A stretch of DNA of 64,000 bases, taken from Clostridiaceae bacterium (lineage in GTDB: Bacteria; Bacillota; Clostridia; Oscillospirales; Acutalibacteraceae). Shown piece by piece: positions 35,275-43,344 of this stretch. Made by a program: the position numbers and the translations under genes. The notes beneath the pieces were generated by a model that did not search any database, was not told the DNA's origin, and saw nothing but the letters and a program-made list of their open reading frames with translations. The DNA is taken from the NCBI GenBank assembly GCA_016285645.1, contig JAEERC010000038.1, positions 1 through 64,000 on the forward strand. Reading direction: 5' to 3'. Position 1 is the stretch's first letter; each line of letters begins with the position of its first letter.

Positions 35275-35655
35275 ATGAAGAAAACAATCGTAATGGTATT
35301 GACCGTTCTCACGATATTCAGTGCAGGACTCACATCAGTTTCGGCAACTGTTTACAGACCGGGAGGAAACTCAGGATATGTCGGCTCCGGCACAGTTTAC
35401 AGACCGGGCGGTAATTCAGGTTATGTGGGTCACGGCACTGTTCACAGACCTAAGACTGTCGAAAACAAGAAATCGAATAATTCTTCCGGGGACAGGACTG
35501 TATATATTGCCCCGGAATCAGATTATAAAAACAGTGACAATAAACATGTTTATCACTATAATTCGTCTTGCGGTAATATGAAAGATTCAGTAGAAATAAA
35601 GCTTTCTGATGCGGAAAAAAGAGACTATGATCCTTGCAAGAAATGCGTTAAATGA
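35275..35655 (+). CDS. Small secreted repeat protein with Ada-like metal site
   Basis: A 126-residue exported protein. The signal peptide runs to about residue 24 (SVSA). Two perfect-length copies of a TVYRPGGNSGYVGxG unit follow (residues 25-39 and 40-54), with a partial third (TVHRP). After a Ser/Asn linker the C-terminus has HVYHYNSSCG ... DYDPCKKC, a pattern (H, C, PCxxC) seen in small Ada-type zinc-binding domains. Function is unknown; surface metal binding is an inference. AAAGGAAAG precedes the ATG. Confidence 0.85.
   Translation: MKKTIVMVLTVLTIFSAGLTSVSATVYRPGGNSGYVGSGTVYRPGGNSGYVGHGTVHRPKTVENKKSNNSSGDRTVYIAPESDYKNSDNKHVYHYNSSCGNMKDSVEIKLSDAEKRDYDPCKKCVK
35347..35454 (+). repeat. 45-bp tandem repeat within the secreted protein gene
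   Basis: Two 45-bp units (35347-35391, 35392-35436) plus an 18-bp partial copy encode the RPGGNSGYVG repeat. Confidence 0.8.
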
Positions 35656-35677
35656 CATATTATAATGCAAAATACAC

Positions 35678-35714
35678 AAAAAACCCGGAACCTGATGTTC
35701 CGGGTTTTTCTTTT
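35678..35714. terminator. Bidirectional intrinsic terminator
   Basis: An 11-bp AAACCCGGAAC/GTTCCGGGTTT stem (35681-35707) with A-run and T-run on opposite sides, between converging genes. Confidence 0.88.
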
Positions 35715-35767
35715 CAAAATATACAGGTTACTAAACGGAAAGGCAATCTGCAAAACAGTTTATAATA

Positions 35768-36652
35768 TCAATACTCAATCTTATAACAATACTCCTCAAG
35801 CGGGGTGTTTTCGAGGAAGTTCATGCAGGTTAAAGTCAGTTCGCCCTCCCTTATTTCGGCGATAAAGCCGAGACCGCCGTCGTCGGTGTAGAGCATTGAG
35901 GGCAGGTTGAGGAAAACTAGATTGTTCTGCGGGCGGGCGAAGGTGTTTTCGCCTATTTCGTGGTAGTGCCCGCTGACATAGATTATAGGGGCGGTCGCTT
36001 TTCCGGCGGCGTCATTGAGAATCTGCCGGATCCGGTCGGCGGAATCGCACAGATCCTCGGGCGGCTTGTGGCAGATTACAAAAACGGGTGTTCCCGCGCC
36101 GACGGCAGAGTTTAACTCCTCCTCAAACCAGTTTAACTGTTCGGGCGAATGGTAGGGGTTTTTGAAATCGCCCGCCTCCACGCCGAGCGCGATGAACGGG
36201 ATGCCGTTTACCTCTTTTGTGTAATAGACCTTGTCCGTATTGATGCCGTTCCACGAGCAGAACCATTTAAAATTTTTTTCCGCCTTCCGCCAGTCGGGGT
36301 CGTCGCTGTGGTGCCAGCTGTCGTGGTTGCCGATTTCCGGCACGCGGTCACGAATGCGGCAGTAAAAATTGAGGCAGTTGAAAAGATTGATATATTCGCG
36401 CAGGTCGCCCGAATTGGTCAGGTCGCCGCTCATAACTATTGTGTCGGCGTCGCGCTGTGTTCCGCCCACGGCGGCAAAGACCTCCCTCATAAGATTCGTG
36501 CGGTCGCGGGTGAAGTCTGCGTCAGAATGAATGTCGGAGACCAGCACCGCCTTTAACTGTATATCATCCGCGTGGCGCGCGGGCATAACCGCCGCGTTCT
36601 GAAAAAGCAGCGTTACAATAAGCGCGAGAGATGTGAACAGTTTTGCAATCAT
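35768..36652 (-). CDS. Exported metallophosphoesterase
   Basis: A 294-residue calcineurin-type phosphoesterase with an N-terminal signal segment. The metal motifs are VSDIHSD, MSGDLTNS, IGNHDSW and SGHYHE. It is smaller than the one at 18930 and lacks that protein's extra C-terminal domain. The substrate is not predictable. The frame opens at 36706, but the ATG at 36652 follows AAAGGGGA and begins the signal peptide. Confidence 0.9.
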   Translation of the reverse strand: MIAKLFTSLALIVTLLFQNAAVMPARHADDIQLKAVLVSDIHSDADFTRDRTNLMREVFAAVGGTQRDADTIVMSGDLTNSGDLREYINLFNCLNFYCRIRDRVPEIGNHDSWHHSDDPDWRKAEKNFKWFCSWNGINTDKVYYTKEVNGIPFIALGVEAGDFKNPYHSPEQLNWFEEELNSAVGAGTPVFVICHKPPEDLCDSADRIRQILNDAAGKATAPIIYVSGHYHEIGENTFARPQNNLVFLNLPSMLYTDDGGLGFIAEIREGELTLTCMNFLENTPLEEYCYKIEY

Positions 36653-36704
36653 TTTGTTTATCCCCTTTGTGCGAAACAGTATTAATGTTGAATCGTATAA
36701 TAAC

Positions 36705-36732
36705 ACTATAATACAAATTTTTACTTTTTCAA
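36705..36732 (-). promoter_or_regulatory. Promoter of the small phosphoesterase gene
   Basis: Minus-strand TTGAAA, 16-bp spacer, TATAGT. Confidence 0.65.
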
Positions 36733-36804
36733 GTCACGGGCGGGCAAAAGTCAAAAAACGGCTCGGATGTCGGCTTTGCGCCGGAACTTTTGAGGCGGAT
36801 TATC

Positions 36805-36833
36805 TTGAAAAAATCGCCGTTTTGTGGTATAAT
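36805..36833 (+). promoter_or_regulatory. Promoter of the zinc-ribbon/membrane pair
   Basis: TTGAAA, 17-bp spacer, TATAAT, 34 bp before the start codon. Confidence 0.85.
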
Positions 36834-36867
36834 ACGGGTGATATAAAACGCAAGCGGAGGTGCTGTT

Positions 36868-37098
36868 ATGAGCGTGAATTACAAGGATGAATATGTATCC
36901 CGCTGCCCCTTCTGCGGCGGAACACAGATGATTGAGGCGTTTCAGGCGGCATACGGCGCCGTGAGCGGAACGGAAAACAGACTCGGCGGAAGCACGCTTT
37001 ATCATTCAATCTGCCGCAGGTGCGGAAGCGTTGTGCGCAGTTATGTAAAGGACCCCGAAAAGCTGCTCAGACGAAAAGACAGAAATCAGACGGAATAA
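36868..37098 (+). CDS. Small zinc-ribbon protein
   Basis: A 76-residue protein with a CPFCGG pair (about residues 13-17) and a second ICRRCGS pair (about 49-54), the layout of a zinc ribbon. Between them is an AYGAVSGTENRLGGSTLYHS segment that is probably part of the fold. The basic tail (KLLRRKDRNQ) could touch nucleic acid. No function is known. GGAGG precedes the ATG. It shares a promoter with the membrane protein just downstream. Confidence 0.85.
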   Translation: MSVNYKDEYVSRCPFCGGTQMIEAFQAAYGAVSGTENRLGGSTLYHSICRRCGSVVRSYVKDPEKLLRRKDRNQTE

Positions 37099-37122
37099 TT
37101 ACACGGCAGGGAGGCGAAGAAA

Positions 37123-37446
37123 ACGGAGCTTGTACTTTGGCTTATTATAATGATTCCCTGCAGCCTGAGTTTTACCGCGCTCGGAATTTACGCGATGAGG
37201 CGCAAAAAGCCGATGTGGTTCTGGTCGGGCAGCACTGTGCACGAATACGAGATAAGGGACATTCCCGCCTACAACAGGGCAAACGGAATTATGTGGCTTT
37301 GCTACTCATCCGTGTTCTGGATAAGCACCGTTCTCGGATTTTTCAAGGTTGCCGCCGCGGGGATATTCCTGAGCATCGGCTGTCTGGGCGGACTGCCGTT
37401 TCTGATAATCGCTTATCAGAAAATTTACAAGAAGTATAAAAGATGA
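37123..37446 (+). CDS. Small membrane protein with apparent ACG start
   Basis: A two-span membrane protein, about 107 residues if read from 37123. The first span (ELVLWLIIMIPCSLSFTALGIYA) is complete only if translation begins at 37123, where the codon is ACG, 8 bp after GGGAGG. The first in-frame ATG (37150) lies inside this span and has no ribosome site. RRKKPMWFWSG and IPAYNRANGIMW follow, then a second hydrophobic hairpin and a KIYKKYKR tail. It may start at ACG or carry a start-codon mutation. No family function is known. Confidence 0.7.
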   Translation, partial: TELVLWLIIMIPCSLSFTALGIYAMRRKKPMWFWSGSTVHEYEIRDIPAYNRANGIMWLCYSSVFWISTVLGFFKVAAAGIFLSIGCLGGLPFLIIAYQKIYKKYKR

Positions 37447-37479
37447 AGCGGACTGAATTTTCAGCCCGCTTTTGTTTTT
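37447..37479. terminator. Bidirectional terminator hairpin
   Basis: AGCGGACTGA/TCAGCCCGCT stem with a T-rich tail on the plus strand. It overlaps the stop codon of the minus-strand 42-codon gene by two bases. Confidence 0.7.
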
Positions 37480-37606
37480 ACATATTCGTCATAAGCCCGA
37501 GAAAATCCGGAACGCCCAGAGGCCCGAGGATATTCATGAGCACTCCGTAAACGATAAGGAATGGGTACGCGAGAGGCATACCGAAGAGAAGAAGCATTTT
37601 CCACAT
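37478..37606 (-). CDS. 42-residue hydrophobic membrane peptide
   Basis: A complete short frame, MWKMLLLFGMPLAYPF... to ...FLGLMTNM, that would form one long or two short membrane spans around a GPLGVPD turn. It has AAAGGAT 8 bp before the ATG, a TTGAAA-17-TATAAT promoter 34 bp further up, and a hairpin at its end. It lies just after the serS terminator. The codons look like those of neighbouring genes. No family is recognised. Confidence 0.7.
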   Translation of the reverse strand: MWKMLLLFGMPLAYPFLIVYGVLMNILGPLGVPDFLGLMTNM

Positions 37607-37639
37607 AACAAAACATCCTTTCTTTTTTGCCGCGGTTAT

Positions 37640-37668
37640 ATTATATCACCCGAGCGGAAGTTTTTCAA
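37640..37668 (-). promoter_or_regulatory. Promoter of the 42-residue peptide gene
   Basis: Minus-strand TTGAAA, 17-bp spacer, TATAAT. No other gene could use it. Confidence 0.8.
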
Positions 37669-37684
37669 TATGGTATCTTTAATA

Positions 37685-37707
37685 TCAAAAACCGCCCTCA
37701 CGGGCGG
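37685..37707 (-). terminator. Terminator of serS
   Basis: Minus-strand CCGCCC/GGGCGG stem (37692-37707) with a T-run. Confidence 0.8.
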
Positions 37708-37716
37708 CTTCGGATA

Positions 37717-39006
37717 TTATTTTTTAACCGGAACAAGTTTTTCCGTGCCGCCCATATAAGGCTGGAGAACCTTGGGGATGAGCACGGTGCCGTCCGCCTG
37801 AAGATTGTTCTCGAGGAAGGCGATGAGCATTCTCGGAGGGGCGACAACGGTGTTGTTGAGGGTGTGGGCGAAATATTTGCCGTCCTTGCCGTCAACGCGG
37901 ATTTTGAGGCGGCGCGCCTGGGCGTCGCCGAGGTTCGAGCAGCTGCCGACCTCGAAATACTTTTTCTGTCTGGGGCTCCACGCCTCAACATCGATTGATT
38001 TTACCTTGAGATCGGCGAGGTCGCCCGAGCAGCATTCGAGGGTGCGCACGGGAATATCGAGCGAACGGAAGAGGTCAACGGTGTTCTGCCAGAGTTTGTC
38101 AAACCAGATTTTGCTGTCCTCGGGCTTGCACACAACAATCATTTCCTGCTTTTCAAACTGATGGATGCGGTAAACGCCCCTCTCCTCTATGCCGTGGGCG
38201 CCCTTTTCCTTCCTGAAGCAGGGAGAATAGCTTGTAAGGCAGTGGGGAAGCGAATCCTCGGGAACTATTGTGTCGATATATTTGCCTATCATCGAGTGCT
38301 CGCTTGTGCCGATAAGATAGAGGTCCTCGCCCTCGATTTTATACATCATGGCGTCCATTTCGGCAAAGCTCATAACGCCGGTAACGACATTGCTCCTTAT
38401 CATAAACGGGGGCACGCAGTAGGTGAAGCCGCGGTTAATCATAAAATCACGCGCGTAGGCGATAACGGAGGAGTGAACCCTCGCGATGTCGCCCTGAAGA
38501 TAGTAGAAGCCCTCACCCGCTACTCTGCGCGCGGCGTCAAGGTCTATGCCGTTGAAGGTTTCCATAATATCGGTGTGGTAGGGAATTTCAAAATCGGGAA
38601 CAACGGGTTCGCCGAATCTTTCTATTTCAACATTCTCGCTGTCATCCTTGCCCACGGGCACGCTCGGGTCTATGATGTTGGGAATAACCATCATAACCTT
38701 CTTCAGCTTTTCCTCAAGCTCGGGCTCGAGTTTTTCGAGCTCGGCAAGCTCGGCGGAGTAATTTGCGACCTGCTGCTTTACCTGCTCCGCCTCTTCCTTT
38801 TTGCCCTGAGCCATAAGCGCGCCTATCTGCTTTGAAACCCTGTTCTTTTCGGCGCGAAGATTGTCCGCGCGGGTCTTTGCGGCTCTGAAATCGCTGTCGA
38901 GCTTTATCGCCTCGTCAACGAGGGGAAGTTTTGAATCCTGAAATTTCTTTTTGATATTTTCCTTTACGATGTCGGGATTTTCACGCACAAATTTGATATC
39001 AAGCAT
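37717..39006 (-). CDS. serS: Seryl-tRNA synthetase
   Basis: Class II synthetase of 429 residues that charges tRNA-Ser. The N-terminal long coiled-coil arm (about residues 30-110) binds the tRNA. The catalytic core has TSEHSMIGKY, the motif 2 CFRKEKGAHG...RGVYRIHQF and motif 3-like NLGDAQARRLKIR...HTLNNTVVAPPRMLIAFLEN. Length is typical. No T-box leader is visible; it follows the mrp gene by 18 bp and is probably co-transcribed with it. TGAGGTA precedes the ATG. Confidence 0.98.
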   Translation of the reverse strand: MLDIKFVRENPDIVKENIKKKFQDSKLPLVDEAIKLDSDFRAAKTRADNLRAEKNRVSKQIGALMAQGKKEEAEQVKQQVANYSAELAELEKLEPELEEKLKKVMMVIPNIIDPSVPVGKDDSENVEIERFGEPVVPDFEIPYHTDIMETFNGIDLDAARRVAGEGFYYLQGDIARVHSSVIAYARDFMINRGFTYCVPPFMIRSNVVTGVMSFAEMDAMMYKIEGEDLYLIGTSEHSMIGKYIDTIVPEDSLPHCLTSYSPCFRKEKGAHGIEERGVYRIHQFEKQEMIVVCKPEDSKIWFDKLWQNTVDLFRSLDIPVRTLECCSGDLADLKVKSIDVEAWSPRQKKYFEVGSCSNLGDAQARRLKIRVDGKDGKYFAHTLNNTVVAPPRMLIAFLENNLQADGTVLIPKVLQPYMGGTEKLVPVKK

Positions 39007-39024
39007 TTTTTATACCTCACTCAA

Positions 39025-39861
39025 TTATTTACCGAAATTTTTGATTGCCTCAACCGCCTGCATAACGCCGTCTGTGTCAGCGAGTTCCACGGCGCCCTTG
39101 TCAATAAGGGAGGCGGTAACGGGATCCACGGGAAGTTTCGCGAGCACGGGAACACCGAGTTCCGCCGCCACCGCTTCGGCTTTGCTCTCTCCGAAAATCT
39201 CAATTTTCTTTCCGCAGTCCGGGCAGGAGACATAACTCATATTCTCAACAAGACCTATTACGGGAATATCCATAAGCCCCGCCATATTGTAAGCCTTTTT
39301 GACAATCATTTTAACAAGATCCTGCGGGGTGGTCACAACGATTATGCCGTCAACGGGCAGGCTCTGGAAAACAGTGAGCGGCACATCGCCCGTGCCGGGA
39401 GGCATATCGACAAACATATAGTCAACCACGCCCCACGCGACATCCTTCCAGAACTGCTGGATGACGCCCGAAATGACCGGACCGCGCCACACCACGGGCG
39501 ATTCCTCATCCTCGAGGAGGAGATTAACCGACATAATCTTTATGCCTGTTTTGGTTTCAATCGGAAGAAGGCCCGTTTCATCCGCCTGCGCTTTCTGATG
39601 AATGCCGAACGCCTGCGGAATTGAGGGACCCGTTACATCGGCGTCGAGCACGGCCGCCGAAAAGCCCTGTGACTGCACAGCCGACGCGAGCAGGGAGGTG
39701 ACGGTCGATTTGCCGACTCCGCCCTTACCGCTTACAACGGCTATGACCTTGCCTATGTCGCTGAATTCGCCCGAGGGAATATGTAAATCCTGCGGCTGCT
39801 TTGAATCGCAGTTTGCCGAGCAGCTTTCGCAGTTGCCCGTGCAGCCCTGTGTTTCACTCAT
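39025..39861 (-). CDS. Mrp/NBP35-type P-loop ATPase
   Basis: A 278-residue iron-sulfur cluster carrier ATPase of the Mrp (ApbC/NBP35) family. It has an N-terminal cysteine cluster (CTGNCESCSANC, residues 7-18), the deviant Walker A GKGGVGKST, LDADVTGPSIP, the DMPPGTGD switch and a C-terminal SCPDCGKK pair that binds a cluster at the dimer interface. It likely moves clusters to target proteins such as the Fe-S enzymes in this window. It precedes serS with an 18-bp gap. Confidence 0.95.
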   Translation of the reverse strand: MSETQGCTGNCESCSANCDSKQPQDLHIPSGEFSDIGKVIAVVSGKGGVGKSTVTSLLASAVQSQGFSAAVLDADVTGPSIPQAFGIHQKAQADETGLLPIETKTGIKIMSVNLLLEDEESPVVWRGPVISGVIQQFWKDVAWGVVDYMFVDMPPGTGDVPLTVFQSLPVDGIIVVTTPQDLVKMIVKKAYNMAGLMDIPVIGLVENMSYVSCPDCGKKIEIFGESKAEAVAAELGVPVLAKLPVDPVTASLIDKGAVELADTDGVMQAVEAIKNFGK

Positions 39862-39934
39862 AACAATACCTCGCTTTAATTAAAATATACAATTTAATAT
39901 TTTAACAAGTTCTTTTCAAAAATTCAAGTGCTTC

Positions 39935-39963
39935 TTGACATTGACCGCCCGATACATTAAAAT
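39935..39963 (+). promoter_or_regulatory. Promoter of the GtrA-like gene
   Basis: TTGACA, 17-bp spacer, TAAAAT. It covers the first codons of a longer frame, which argues for the start at 39998. Confidence 0.8.
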
Positions 39964-39997
39964 TATTTTACTTTTTATATTCGGAGATACATCGGCA

Positions 39998-40576
39998 ATG
40001 ATTGAATTTCTGCGAAGAATCGCCTTTAAAATAGTTAAAAAAGAATCCTTTTTGGGAAAAATCGCCGACAGACTGCTGACAAAGGAAATCATTCTCTACC
40101 TCGTTTTCGGGTTCCTTACAACGGCTGTAAACCTCGCGGTGTTTTTCCTCTGCAACCGCGCTTTCCGCGCCGCGGGCTGGGAGGGCGCTCTCGGCAGTCT
40201 TTTTGTGAAAAACGGCTGGACCAAGGCGGCTGAACTTTTCAGCGCGAAGGGCAGCGAATACCTCGATTCGACATTCATCGCCTGGCTTGTCGCCGTGATT
40301 TTCGCTTTTGTTACGAACAAACTCTTTGTTTTCGAGTCAAAAAGCTGGGCGCCGAAAACCGCGTCAAAGGAGTTCGCGGGCTTTATGGGCGCGAGAATAT
40401 TCTCGCTTTTTGTCGAGCTTGCCGGCATGTTCCTGCTTGTTACAATCTGCGGTTTCGGCGAACTCATTTCCAAGATTTTTGTCGGAATAATCGTTATTGT
40501 AATAAACTACCTTCTCTCAAAACTGATTGTTTTCAAAAAGAAAAAGCCGCGGGAAGAGACGGAAGAAAAAGAATAA
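39998..40576 (+). CDS. GtrA-like membrane protein
   Basis: A 192-residue integral membrane protein with four main spans. The first, EIILYLVFGFLTTAVNLAVFFL, is the GtrA family signature, and FVTNKLFVFES is also typical, as is the final IVIVINYLLSKLIVF. Family members move polyprenyl-linked sugars across the membrane in cell-wall polysaccharide modification. An insert of about 40 residues (GWEGALGS...EYLDSTF) separates spans 1 and 2. An upstream TTG at 39935 lies in the promoter, so ATG 39998 is chosen. Confidence 0.85.
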   Translation: MIEFLRRIAFKIVKKESFLGKIADRLLTKEIILYLVFGFLTTAVNLAVFFLCNRAFRAAGWEGALGSLFVKNGWTKAAELFSAKGSEYLDSTFIAWLVAVIFAFVTNKLFVFESKSWAPKTASKEFAGFMGARIFSLFVELAGMFLLVTICGFGELISKIFVGIIVIVINYLLSKLIVFKKKKPREETEEKE

Positions 40577-40588
40577 CAATAAAACGGG

Positions 40589-40610
40589 AATCCCCTTAAG
40601 GGGGATTTTT
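40589..40610 (+). terminator. Intrinsic terminator
   Basis: AATCCCC/GGGGATT stem (40589-40607) followed by T residues. Confidence 0.8.
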
Positions 40611-40666
40611 CATAAATGTAACCTTTCGGGCTTATGTTTCGTATAATAAGCAAAAGGAGTGATAAA

Positions 40667-41635
40667 ATGAAAAGGATTATATGTATATTTTTGGTTTTCG
40701 CGCTCTGCTTTGCCCTTTTCGCCTGCGGTAAAAAGCAGGATGAAACGGCAAGCGAAACGGAAATATCCTCATCGGAGCTTACCGCTCAATCCGAAACTGA
40801 AAAGGAAAAAGCGGATATAATCGCCACCATCAGAAAAGGCGATTCGCCGAGATACGCCGCCTCGCCCGAGGACTCGCGCTTCATAGCGGATTTGCTCACG
40901 GGCGAAATGCACGAAACGGCGTTTTCGGGCTACGCGGACTATGAGATAACCGTGGGCGGAAACACCTATTATTATGACGCCTCGAGCGGCGAGATAGGCA
41001 GTTCCTCTGTAAAGACTCTCAGCGGTGAACAGAAGGAAATGTTCGACAAGGCGCTCGAAAGAACGGTCAGCCGCGAAACACCCGTTGCCACTCCGCTTGA
41101 CCCCGCCGAAAGATTTTCATCCTACTCCCCGACGATAAAAGATGAAAAAACCACGGTTGCGACAACGATCGCCGTCACGGGGACGGGCAGGCAGACACCC
41201 TCCATCACTTCACAGCCGGGCGTTCAGTATATAAGAACGAACGAGAGCGGTTATATGAATGAAAAATACCCGAAGGTTGTGATTATAAAAAGCGCGGATG
41301 AACTGGAAAACTACATTTCCGCGAATTCGGATAAATATTATTTCGGCTCGGGTTCCGGCTCCTCTTCATCATTCAACAACGCCGTCAAAAAATATGACGA
41401 TGACTTTTTCAGTGAAAACGCCCTTGTTATGGTCGTTACGCGCGAGAGCAGCGGCTCGGTTTATTATGACGGGGTGAGCGTAAACGGAAACGAAGGAATC
41501 ATAGCCGTTTACCGTTTCAGACCCGATGTTTGCACAGCCGATATGGCAAGCTGGCACATAATAATCGAACTTGACAAAAACGACCCGATCTTCTCAAAAT
41601 CACCCGGGAGCATTCAGGTTCTTATGTCGGAGTAA
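40667..41635 (+). CDS. Hypothetical lipoprotein
   Basis: A 322-residue lipoprotein with lipobox FALFAC near residue 20 and a Glu/Thr/Ser-rich linker behind it. A Thr-rich, disordered-looking centre (TTVATTIAVTGTGRQTPS) separates two folded parts. The second part ends VYRFRPDVCTADMASWHIIIELDK, which looks like a small beta-sandwich. No known domain is recognised. The frame opens at 40634, but ATG 40667 follows AAAGGAG and begins the signal peptide. Confidence 0.8.
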   Translation: MKRIICIFLVFALCFALFACGKKQDETASETEISSSELTAQSETEKEKADIIATIRKGDSPRYAASPEDSRFIADLLTGEMHETAFSGYADYEITVGGNTYYYDASSGEIGSSSVKTLSGEQKEMFDKALERTVSRETPVATPLDPAERFSSYSPTIKDEKTTVATTIAVTGTGRQTPSITSQPGVQYIRTNESGYMNEKYPKVVIIKSADELENYISANSDKYYFGSGSGSSSSFNNAVKKYDDDFFSENALVMVVTRESSGSVYYDGVSVNGNEGIIAVYRFRPDVCTADMASWHIIIELDKNDPIFSKSPGSIQVLMSE

Positions 41636-41647
41636 AAGCATAAAGAA

Positions 41648-41676
41648 AACCGCAGGAAAAAGTTTTTCCCGCGGTT
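41648..41676. terminator. Shared terminator of converging genes
   Basis: A 14-bp stem with one mismatch and internal A5/T5 tracts, located between the lipoprotein and DUF1846 genes. Confidence 0.75.
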
Positions 41677-41681
41677 CTTAT

Positions 41682-43169
41682 TTATTTGTGATAGAATTTT
41701 TTGTTTTCGTAATCCGGCTCGCAGGTGAGGTCCACGCCGAGCTTGCGGAAGGTGTCCTGGTCGGTCTGAGAGAGGATGACCGTTGAGTGCGCCTGCGCGC
41801 CCTTGAGCCCTTCCGTTTTTGAAAGCGCCTTGGCGGCGAATTCGTTTTCGGCGGCGCTCATTGTGAGGGCGATGAACATCTCGTCTATGTGCAGCATCGG
41901 GCTGCGGTCCTTGAGAGTGTCGGTTTTGAGCTTCTGAATCGGCTCGATAATCGAGGGGGAAATGAGCAGTTCCTCGTCATCGATATCGGCTAAATATTTG
42001 AGGGCGTTGAGTATTGCCGCGGAGGAAGCGCCGAGCAGTTCGCTCGTTTTGCCCGTTACTATTGTTCCGTCGGCAAGTTCTATCGCCGCCGCGGGCTTTC
42101 CGCCCGTCTCCTCGCTTCTGTAAAGCGCCTCTCTTATAACCTTGCGGTCGTAGATGCCTATGCCCGCCTGATTCATCAGGTTTTCAATTTTGGTTACCGC
42201 CTGCGCGGTGCCCCTGCCCGTTTTCTGGTCAACGAGAGCGGCGAAATAGCGGCGTATTATCTCGGCGTTTGACGCCTGCCTGCACACCTCGTCGTCGCAG
42301 ATGGCGTAGCCCGCCATATTGACACCCATATCGGTAGGTGATTTGTAGGGACTCTCGCCTTCAATCTTCTCAAACAGGGCGTTGAGCACGGGGAATATTT
42401 CGAGGTCGCGGTTGTAGTTTACCGTGGTTTTGCCGTACGCCTCAAGATGGTAGTAGTCTATCATATTGACATCGTTTAAATCGGCGGTCGCCGCCTCGTA
42501 GGCGAGGTTTACGGGGTGCTTTAAAGGCAGGTTCCAGATGGGGAAGGTTTCAAATTTCGCGTAGCCCGCCTTGTTGCCGCGCTTGTTTTCGTGATAAAGC
42601 TGGGAGAGGCAGGTTGCCATTTTGCCGCTGCCCGGACCCGGAGCCGTGATAACCACGAGCGGACGGGTTGTTTCGATATATTCGTTTCTGCCGAAGCCGT
42701 CCTCGCTGACGATGTTCGCCACATCGTAGGGGTAGCCCTCAATCGGCACATGGATAAACACCTTTATTCCGAGCGCCTCGAGTTTTGCCTTGAACGCCTT
42801 TGCCGCGGGCTGACCGTTGTAGCGGGTTATGCACACGCTGCCCACATAGAGGCCCGCGTCCGTGAAGGCATCAATGAGGCGCAGAACATCGATGTCGTAG
42901 GTTATGCCGAGGTCGCGGCGGATTTTGTTGGATTCAATATCGCCGGCGCTTATGGCGAACACAACCTCAACATCGGAGGCAATCGCCTTGAGCATCTGCA
43001 GTTTGCTGTCGGGCGCGAAGCCGGGCAGCACTCTCGACGCGTGATAATCGTCAAAAAGCTTGCCGCCGAACTCAAGATAAAGCTTGCCGCCGAATTCCTT
43101 TATGCGCTTGCTTATCATCTCGCTCTGACGGCGGATATATTCGTTGTTGTCAAAACCGATTTTATTCAA
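41682..43169 (-). CDS. DUF1846 domain-containing protein
   Basis: A 495-residue soluble protein of the widespread but uncharacterised DUF1846 family. It begins NKIGFDNNEYIRRQSEMI, contains a P-loop-like TAPGPGSGKMATCLSQ near residue 180 followed by YAKFETFPIWNLPLKHPVNLAYEAATADL, and ends with the KFYHK tail. The P-loop-like segment suggests nucleotide binding. The frame opens at GTG 43187, but GGGGGAGG overlaps it; TTG 43169 has normal spacing and matches the family start. It has its own promoter. Confidence 0.93.
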   Translation of the reverse strand: MNKIGFDNNEYIRRQSEMISKRIKEFGGKLYLEFGGKLFDDYHASRVLPGFAPDSKLQMLKAIASDVEVVFAISAGDIESNKIRRDLGITYDIDVLRLIDAFTDAGLYVGSVCITRYNGQPAAKAFKAKLEALGIKVFIHVPIEGYPYDVANIVSEDGFGRNEYIETTRPLVVITAPGPGSGKMATCLSQLYHENKRGNKAGYAKFETFPIWNLPLKHPVNLAYEAATADLNDVNMIDYYHLEAYGKTTVNYNRDLEIFPVLNALFEKIEGESPYKSPTDMGVNMAGYAICDDEVCRQASNAEIIRRYFAALVDQKTGRGTAQAVTKIENLMNQAGIGIYDRKVIREALYRSEETGGKPAAAIELADGTIVTGKTSELLGASSAAILNALKYLADIDDEELLISPSIIEPIQKLKTDTLKDRSPMLHIDEMFIALTMSAAENEFAAKALSKTEGLKGAQAHSTVILSQTDQDTFRKLGVDLTCEPDYENKKFYHK

Positions 43170-43205
43170 AATGCAGGCCTCCCCCACGGAATAAATACAA
43201 AAAGT

Positions 43206-43234
43206 ATTATAGCATTGAGTAAAAATATTGTAAA
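43206..43234 (-). promoter_or_regulatory. Promoter of the DUF1846 gene
   Basis: Minus-strand TTTACA, 17-bp spacer, TATAAT. Confidence 0.8.
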
Positions 43235-43286
43235 TATGAAAACTTAATTTTTTTGTGAAAAAATCAAATATATTGTTGCGGTATTG

Positions 43287-43315
43287 TTGACAACTTCAAA
43301 ATATGGTGTTTTAAT
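43287..43315 (+). promoter_or_regulatory. Promoter of hydF
   Basis: TTGACA, 17-bp spacer, TTTAAT, 29 bp before the start codon. Confidence 0.75.
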
Positions 43316-43344
43316 TTACTTATCAAACAAAAGGAGAAATTGAG

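Noticed and set aside
37472-37759. 95-codon plus-strand frame over the 42-residue peptide gene
   Set aside because: It has no ribosome site, crosses the serS terminator and runs into serS on the other strand.
39007-39024. T-box riboswitch before serS
   Set aside because: Only 18 bp separate serS from mrp, and no T-box sequence lies upstream of mrp.
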